Virus record (IMG/VR): IMGVR_UViG_3300042691_025170
Location: 36,579 to 100,578 of that record
Direction: 5' to 3' (one strand)
DNA length: 64,000 bases
Origin: a virus
Shown: positions 59,830 through 64,000 of the stretch, in pieces
Layout: each line of letters starts with the position of its first letter
Numbering within the stretch: the first letter of the stretch is position 1
Position numbers and translations under genes: made by a program
The notes under the pieces: model-generated
What the model was told of the DNA's origin: nothing
What the model saw: the letters and a program-made list of their open reading frames with translations, nothing else
Databases searched by the model: none

Positions 59830-60024
59830 ATGGAAGCATTGTATATTATTGGAATAATTCTCATCATCTCAGGTTTCATATCATGGGCATGGGTACAAGG
59901 TATAGACCGAGCAATGAGAGACTTTCCGGATTATAAAGGTGAAGACCTATTTGATGAAGTTCCCAAAAAGAAAGAACAATGGGATGACAACAAACAACAT
60001 ACAGAACAAAACTTTAAGATATGA
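59830..60024 (+). CDS. Very small membrane protein
   Basis: 64 residues. Membrane helix ALYIIGIILIISGFISWAWV, then an acidic and Lys-rich tail (EDLFDEVPKKKEQWDDNK). It shares ATGA with the next gene. Confidence 0.62.
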   Translation: MEALYIIGIILIISGFISWAWVQGIDRAMRDFPDYKGEDLFDEVPKKKEQWDDNKQHTEQNFKI

Positions 60025-60143
60025 TTTCTATTTTAGGTAAATTAGCATTGACACTTATATTAGTGTCTGTTTTGATAGCATTTGTATATGCTTTTATTAA
60101 AGAAACAATTGATAATTATAAAAACAAAAAACCAAAGTTATGA
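60021..60143 (+). CDS. Very small membrane protein
   Basis: 40 residues. LALTLILVSVLIAFVYAFI is a membrane helix, followed by a Lys/Asn tail. ATGA overlaps at both ends. Confidence 0.58.
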   Translation: MISILGKLALTLILVSVLIAFVYAFIKETIDNYKNKKPKL

Positions 60144-60280
60144 ACGTATTTGATATATTTTTACAATACCTTTTTGGTGGAATGTTGATTACAACTGTAC
60201 TGATGTTGGTATATGCTGTAATCAAGGAATTAATTAGTGATTTTATATATTATAGAGACAAGTACTTTAACAAAAAATAA
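60140..60280 (+). CDS. Very small membrane protein
   Basis: 46 residues. FLQYLFGGMLITTVLMLVYA is a membrane helix with a basic end (YYRDKYFNKK). It shares the VYAxIKE pattern with the preceding gene (VYAFIKE and VYAVIKE), so the two are probably duplicates. Confidence 0.6.
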   Translation: MNVFDIFLQYLFGGMLITTVLMLVYAVIKELISDFIYYRDKYFNKK

Positions 60281-60281
60281 T

Positions 60282-60803
60282 ATGGTAGGTAAGGTAATAT
60301 TCATTGATATTGACGGCCCCCTTGCATGGGGAACTTGGACTGATGGTTCGGTAAAAATCACGGAGGGAACTCAACAAGAATTTACCATACCATATTCTTG
60401 GGTTAAAGAAGATTGTGATGCACTTGCTGAGATTATCAAACGGACTAATGCAAATCTTGTGGTGTCATCTGATTGGAAAAAGCACTATGGTATATTCCAA
60501 CTCAAAAGAATATTTGAGCATTACGAGATTGGTGGGTGGTCTGTATTAGACACGACTACACATTTCAATCCTGTTAGAAAGCTTAGTTCACCTCCTGAGT
60601 GGGACAGAGCCTGTGAGATTAAGACATGGGTTAAATCGTTCCGACCAAAACATTGGATTACGATTGATGATATGCCACTCAATATTTCCTTCAAACGATT
60701 GGGTATTCCACAATGGAGGCATGTTCAAGTTGATGGTGACTTTGGAATGGGTGGCAGACTCCGCGACAAAATTGAAGAGTGTGTTAATAAACTAAACAGA
60801 TAA
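60282..60803 (+). CDS. HAD-like protein (Swiss-army-knife RNA-repair HAD type)
   Basis: 173 residues. VIFIDIDGPLAWGT contains the HAD nucleophile region, LVVSSDWKKHYG motif II, and HWITIDDMPLN motif IV. The short form without a cap suits the HAD_SAK group, linked to RNA 3'-end repair. I chose 60282 (TATGG, one base after the previous stop) over 60237. Confidence 0.82.
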   Translation: MVGKVIFIDIDGPLAWGTWTDGSVKITEGTQQEFTIPYSWVKEDCDALAEIIKRTNANLVVSSDWKKHYGIFQLKRIFEHYEIGGWSVLDTTTHFNPVRKLSSPPEWDRACEIKTWVKSFRPKHWITIDDMPLNISFKRLGIPQWRHVQVDGDFGMGGRLRDKIEECVNKLNR

Positions 60804-60806
60804 TAT

Positions 60807-61079
60807 ATGACACAAGTAGTAGAACAGATTGATGTTGACCAACTTTTAGAAAATGTGCTTGAAAAGCAGATTATAGTTTACAATGATAATGTAAACACTT
60901 TTGATTGGGTTATACTTTCGTTTATGGAAGTTTTAGAGCATACCTTACATCAGGCTGAACAATGTGCTATGATTATTCATAACAGAGGAAAGTGTAGTGT
61001 AAAAGTTGGTAACCAAGATGAACTGAAACCATATCGTGACGCACTGACTGAACGAGGTATCAACGCAAAAATTGAATAA
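60807..61079 (+). CDS. clpS: ClpS-like protease adaptor
   Basis: 90 residues. IIVYNDNVNTFDWVILSFME contains the N-D-x hinge of ClpS that binds N-degrons, HTLHQAEQCAMIIHNRGKC the QAxxxxxxVHxxG block with the ligand-binding His, and an ending (ELKPYRDALTERGINAKI) is typical of Bacteroidetes ClpS. ClpS delivers substrates with bulky N-terminal residues to ClpAP-type proteases. The flexible N-terminal extension is present (about 18 residues), which is needed for delivery in E. coli. Confidence 0.92.
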   Translation: MTQVVEQIDVDQLLENVLEKQIIVYNDNVNTFDWVILSFMEVLEHTLHQAEQCAMIIHNRGKCSVKVGNQDELKPYRDALTERGINAKIE

Positions 61080-61096
61080 ACAAAATCATAAAATCT

Positions 61097-61390
61097 ATGA
61101 AACTTGACATTAAAAACTTTGGTAATATTGCCGTCTATTTTGAAGACACAAATTATGAAGTAAGGGCGTTTAGTGAATCTACAAAAGATTACTCAATAAC
61201 ACTCCTACATCACCCATACGGCGACCGATATGTATTCATTATTGATAGAAAGGGCTACCTTACGGGTGGTGAGTGGCATTATAGTACTCATGTAGAAGGG
61301 CATCAAAACGCGGGTTGTGTAACTTGGAAATTTATGAAAGACCCGACAAACTTTGTGAATCACATCATCGTTAGTATTGAAGGAAAATAA
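61097..61390 (+). CDS. Hypothetical protein
   Basis: 97 residues, beta-rich (NIAVYFEDTNYEVRAF, DRYVFIIDRKGYLTGG) with a short helix near the end. Layout recalls the paralog group at 57772-59172, but the similarity is weak. Not recognised. Confidence 0.68.
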   Translation: MKLDIKNFGNIAVYFEDTNYEVRAFSESTKDYSITLLHHPYGDRYVFIIDRKGYLTGGEWHYSTHVEGHQNAGCVTWKFMKDPTNFVNHIIVSIEGK

Positions 61391-61401
61391 AAATTGGAAA
61401 T

Positions 61402-61602
61402 ATGAAAAAGAAATGGTACATTAGGGAAGCAGAAAATGTGACCCACTATTGGGAATATGAAGTTGAAGCAGATACCGAATCGGAAGCGGAAGAGATTGTA
61501 AGAAATGGAGATGTAGAACCATACAATCATTATGATGAATATGCGCTAGGTAATCAACCTAATCCGGAAATCATTGAAGTTAGTTTAATTGATGAAGAAT
61601 AA
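61402..61602 (+). CDS. Small acidic phage protein
   Basis: 66 residues. KKWYIREAENVTHYWEYEVE followed by TESEAEEIVRNGD looks like a small beta-alpha phage protein family (W-x-V ... Y-x-V-E-A-E-S-E-E-E-A). Function unknown. Confidence 0.7.
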   Translation: MKKKWYIREAENVTHYWEYEVEADTESEAEEIVRNGDVEPYNHYDEYALGNQPNPEIIEVSLIDEE

Positions 61603-61603
61603 T

Positions 61604-61813
61604 ATGAGAATCTTAGAAAGAGACCAATGGTTGTCAGACCCGATATTAAAAGATTGGCGATTTAAGTCTGCCGCGTCTGACAAAAAATGCGAATGTCGTG
61701 ACAAAGAAAATTGGGTTGAGTTGATTGACCACGAATCATGTATCATTGGACGAATAGATACGATTGTCTGTACAAAGTGTAATGAAGTAGAATCATTTAG
61801 AATAATCCGATGA
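61604..61813 (+). CDS. Small zinc-binding-like protein
   Basis: 69 residues. CEC near residue 30 and CTKC near residue 57 could bind zinc. The ATG at 61604 follows the preceding stop. ATGA overlap with the next gene. Confidence 0.66.
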   Translation: MRILERDQWLSDPILKDWRFKSAASDKKCECRDKENWVELIDHESCIIGRIDTIVCTKCNEVESFRIIR

Positions 61814-62013
61814 ACAAAAATTTTGTAGAATGGTTACAGAGTTTAGAGACTCAAACCTTGACCGATGAGTTGAAGGCAGATATTATTGACCGATTCAGAG
61901 ACGAGATAGAAACCGCAGTGAATAATAGTGGTGGATTTATTGATGAAGTATTTTGGGAAGAGCAATATACCTACACAAAAGGTGAGCAGTATTACAATAA
62001 AAGATTTAATTAA
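61810..62013 (+). CDS. Small hypothetical protein
   Basis: 67 residues, mostly helical and acidic (LTDELKADIIDRFRDEIETA) with a Tyr-rich end. Not recognised. Confidence 0.66.
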   Translation: MNKNFVEWLQSLETQTLTDELKADIIDRFRDEIETAVNNSGGFIDEVFWEEQYTYTKGEQYYNKRFN

Positions 62014-62020
62014 GATTGAT

Positions 62021-62443
62021 ATGGCATATAGTAGATGGAGTAAAGATTCGGTATGGTATTGTTTCTGGTCGGCAATTGGGCCCAATAATACATACAAGTG
62101 GCCGACCAAAAAATTGAAAGAAGCTCAAGTATTTGAGGTTTGTGGTTTCCCTTCCGCGCATGTTACCTATGGTGAATTGAAACGGGATTTCAAAGCCTGT
62201 GTAAAGTATATAGAAGAGACCTATTCCAAATCTGATGAATTAGAATTGGAAGACAATACAGTAGAGTGGAAACCATTGAAACCCACATTTCAACAGATGA
62301 CAGAGATGAGAGGTTATCTGTTAAGATTTATGTCGGATGTAGATGAACATTTTAAGTGGAAAACATTCTTCTTACATGAATGGTATTATCCTATTCGTAA
62401 TGAAATAGTTTGGAAATGGAAAGAGTTAATAAAAAAAGTATGA
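62021..62443 (+). CDS. Hypothetical phage protein (MAYSRWSKDSVWYCFW type)
   Basis: 140 residues. The N-terminus AYSRWSKDSVWYCFWSAIG resembles a short motif I recall from other phage proteins; the second half is helical. I chose 62021 over the 61928 ATG, which lies inside the preceding gene. ATGA overlap with the next. Confidence 0.68.
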   Translation: MAYSRWSKDSVWYCFWSAIGPNNTYKWPTKKLKEAQVFEVCGFPSAHVTYGELKRDFKACVKYIEETYSKSDELELEDNTVEWKPLKPTFQQMTEMRGYLLRFMSDVDEHFKWKTFFLHEWYYPIRNEIVWKWKELIKKV

Positions 62444-62946
62444 AAGACATAGTAGTATTTAAAGGTTACAAAGACAAAGGAGGATTTGTGCATTTCAGAG
62501 ACATCACATTGGGTGATATTCGTGCCGTGTTCTTTCCTAAGAACTATCACGAAAAATACTCATACTTGGGTTCAGTACCATCTGAAACGGAAGGTGACTT
62601 CTTCAAAGCAATGGAGCCTCTTGTGATATTCATGGACTACAAAGCAAGACCTTGGTGGTGTCCTCGTTTTGTTCTGAGGTTTCTACATCTGTTTGGTATG
62701 GACAATTCATTAGTCCGAGTTCGTAACCGATGGATGGCAAACCTTCTGGCCCGGTTAACAAAGGGCATCCTTCTATTTGATTGGAAGACCAAATGGGAAT
62801 GGTATGACCTACGCATCAGCATCCATGGTACTGACCAAATGTGGTGGTTGGCAGACGCAATTGAAGGACACTACTACCGAGAAGGTAAAAGAAAAGAAGA
62901 GGAAGAAAATAAAAAATCAGACGATAGTGTATATGAGTACAAATAA
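62440..62946 (+). CDS. Conserved phage protein, unknown
   Basis: 168 residues. RPWWCPRFVLRFLHLFGMDN, then RVRNRWMANLLARLTKG and KTKWEWYDLRISIHG. I recall this arrangement in small proteins of other phages, with no known function. A Glu/Lys-rich tail follows. Confidence 0.7.
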   Translation: MKDIVVFKGYKDKGGFVHFRDITLGDIRAVFFPKNYHEKYSYLGSVPSETEGDFFKAMEPLVIFMDYKARPWWCPRFVLRFLHLFGMDNSLVRVRNRWMANLLARLTKGILLFDWKTKWEWYDLRISIHGTDQMWWLADAIEGHYYREGKRKEEEENKKSDDSVYEYK

Positions 62947-63136
62947 AGAAACAGCAGTTGATTACCTATACAAAATTATACAGATGGGTCATCACATTGG
63001 TAAAGCAGATTGGGATAAAGCCAAACAAATGGAGAAGGAGCAGATAATGAAGGCAGTATACGATAGTATGGGAACTAACTTTGACCCTAACTGGGGAAGA
63101 GCAGAGCTATACTACAACGAAACCTATGGAAAATAA
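62933..63136 (+). CDS. Small phage protein (AKQMEKEQI ... YYNETYG type)
   Basis: 67 residues. DWDKAKQMEKEQIMKAVYDS and the C-terminal AELYYNETYGK are typical of a small protein family of Bacteroidetes phages, function unknown. I chose 62933, near the end of the preceding gene; the far longer in-frame start at 62777 is a shadow of that gene. Confidence 0.72.
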   Translation: MSTNKETAVDYLYKIIQMGHHIGKADWDKAKQMEKEQIMKAVYDSMGTNFDPNWGRAELYYNETYGK

Positions 63137-63138
63137 CT

Positions 63139-63372
63139 ATGACACCAAAAGAAAAAGCAAAAGAAATTTACTGCAAATACACAGACGCTCTTGATATCCG
63201 TGATTTACGAACAACCGCAAATCCATTTGCCAAGCGATGCGCCTTAATAGCAGTAGATGAGATAGAACAAGCACTTACTGATTACGGTAGAGGAGATTCA
63301 CTTGAACTTCAAAATATGGACTCTACCTTTCGGTATTGGCAAGAAGTAAAACAAGAAATAGAAAACCTATGA
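63139..63372 (+). CDS. Small phage protein
   Basis: 77 residues. EKAKEIYCKYTDAL, then AKRCALIAVDEIEQAL is the conserved pattern of small proteins frequent in Bacteroidetes phages (K-A-x-E ... C-A-L-I-x-V-D-E-I). Function unknown. ATGA overlap with the next. Confidence 0.72.
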   Translation: MTPKEKAKEIYCKYTDALDIRDLRTTANPFAKRCALIAVDEIEQALTDYGRGDSLELQNMDSTFRYWQEVKQEIENL

Positions 63373-63602
63373 AACTATACACCGAAGAACAAGTCAAGCA
63401 GATAGTAGAGAAAAGCAGAGAAACAGGTTTAACTGCCGAGTACTTAATGCTCACCACTACACCGATAGAACTATACACAGAGGAAGACATTCAAAAGACA
63501 TGGAACGCTGCTTACATAGATGCTTTGAAGATAGACGAAGAGGACTATAAACCTCTCTTTTACCAATACTTTCTTGAGCAGTTAAAACAAAGTAAAGTAT
63601 GA
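63369..63602 (+). CDS. Small phage protein
   Basis: 77 residues. KLYTEEQVKQIVEKSRETGL begins it, and a helical acidic second half follows. A second TEEDIQK echoes the first TEEQVKQ. ATGA overlaps at both ends. Confidence 0.68.
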   Translation: MKLYTEEQVKQIVEKSRETGLTAEYLMLTTTPIELYTEEDIQKTWNAAYIDALKIDEEDYKPLFYQYFLEQLKQSKV

Positions 63603-63646
63603 AACTAACGGCAGAGGAATACTACAACGAAAACTATAAACAATAA
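63599..63646 (+). CDS. Possible 15-residue micro-ORF
   Basis: MKLTAEEYYNENYKQ. It starts in an ATGA overlap with the preceding stop. The AEEYYNENY segment repeats the C-terminal AELYYNETY of the protein at 62933-63136, so it may be a decayed copy or a real micropeptide. Confidence 0.35.
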   Translation: MKLTAEEYYNENYKQ

Positions 63647-63651
63647 ACACT

Positions 63652-63957
63652 ATGGGATTAGATTCATATTTTTTCAAAACGAAAGCAGAGTTCAAAGACA
63701 ACATTGGTATGGATATGACAAATGTCCTAACTGAAGACCTTTACTATTGGAGAAAGAATTGGGATGTACATTCATATATGGAAACTCTGTATATAGGAAG
63801 AGGTGGTAAGGGTGATTTCAATTGCGAACCGATAGTGTTGGATGAATTAGACCTAAGAGGACTATCAGTTCAGTTTCCATCTGAAACCGAGTCGGTTGAG
63901 AAAGCGTTGGAAGCAATGCGAGAAGGATATACAATCATTTACGATTCATGGTGGTAA
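63652..63957 (+). CDS. Small conserved phage protein (MGLDSYF type)
   Basis: 101 residues. MGLDSYFFKTKAEFKDN start, DLYYWRKNWDVHSYMETLY and an acidic C-terminal half with SVEKALEAMREGYTIIYDSWW. The MGLDxY...YWRKxxxxHxx pattern is shared by many small phage proteins; function unknown. Confidence 0.75.
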   Translation: MGLDSYFFKTKAEFKDNIGMDMTNVLTEDLYYWRKNWDVHSYMETLYIGRGGKGDFNCEPIVLDELDLRGLSVQFPSETESVEKALEAMREGYTIIYDSWW

Positions 63958-63966
63958 ACAAAACTT

Positions 63967-64000
63967 ATGAAAGAAAAAGACTTAAAGGAACTTGGGTTTA
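63967..64000 (+). CDS. Start of a further small gene, cut by the window edge
   Basis: Eleven codons (MKEKDLKELGF) from an ATG in a TTATG context, open at the window end. No more can be said. Confidence 0.4.
   Translation, partial: MKEKDLKELGF

Noticed and set aside
62777-62932. Longer version of the 67-residue protein at 62933
   Set aside because: It would overlap the upstream gene by 170 bases in another frame and reads as its shadow; family resemblance begins at 62933.

Overview
The window is a dense, AT-rich, almost entirely plus-strand stretch of a large tailed-phage genome. A T4-like replication core is recognisable: ribonucleotide reductase, PhoH, family B DNA polymerase, sliding clamp, both clamp-loader subunits, dUTPase and ThyX. 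The host is probably a member of the Bacteroidetes. Promoters match the Bacteroidetes pattern (TTTG, 20 bases, TATATTTG), genes start in A-rich TTATG contexts without Shine-Dalgarno sequences, and DUF4494 and DUF6808-like proteins occur. No capsid, tail or terminase gene is recognisable here.

Layout. 1-10033: nucleotide metabolism and replication, with a DruA-like DUF4338 protein and a Cas4/RecB-like nuclease. 10074-30238: a sugar island of about 20 kb with some fifteen glycosyltransferases, GDP-mannose 4,6-dehydratase, two DegT-family enzymes (one a His-for-Lys 3-dehydratase type), a HAD-nucleotidyltransferase fusion, GDPD-like, GNAT, methyltransferase and fucosyltransferase genes. 30263-41960: small phage proteins, an APS-kinase-like P-loop protein, glutamine synthetase, a ParB-like protein, membrane-anchored proteins, an AAA+ ATPase, ThyX and a secreted nuclease. 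41960-43975: a less AT-rich patch with an arginyltransferase-like protein. 44015-48496: small exported and membrane proteins ending in a lysis block (several small membrane proteins, GH19 endolysin, PG-binding/L,D-transpeptidase-like enzyme). 48535-51653: tRNAs for Ala, Arg, Ile, Met, Ser, Leu and a second CAT tRNA, a complete tmRNA and at least three unassigned structured RNA regions. 51654-54454: a cupin and three ADP-heptose biosynthesis enzymes. 54456-54744: six copies of a palindromic TGATTATCA repeat. 54747-64000: overlapping very small early-type genes, including a paralogous array, a SWIM protein, a HAD protein and ClpS.

Working together. The replication genes form a compact T4-like operon with ATGA overlaps. 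The sugar island, the ADP-heptose genes and the outlying glycosyltransferases could decorate the virion, modify the phage DNA or remodel the host surface; the sequence does not say which. tmRNA, ClpS and the possible aminoacyl-protein transferase together suggest that this phage intervenes in host protein quality control and N-degron turnover. The clearest candidates for something little described are the ADP-heptose cassette, the tmRNA/ClpS/transferase set, the unassigned structured RNAs next to the tRNAs, and the repeat cluster in front of the small-gene array.
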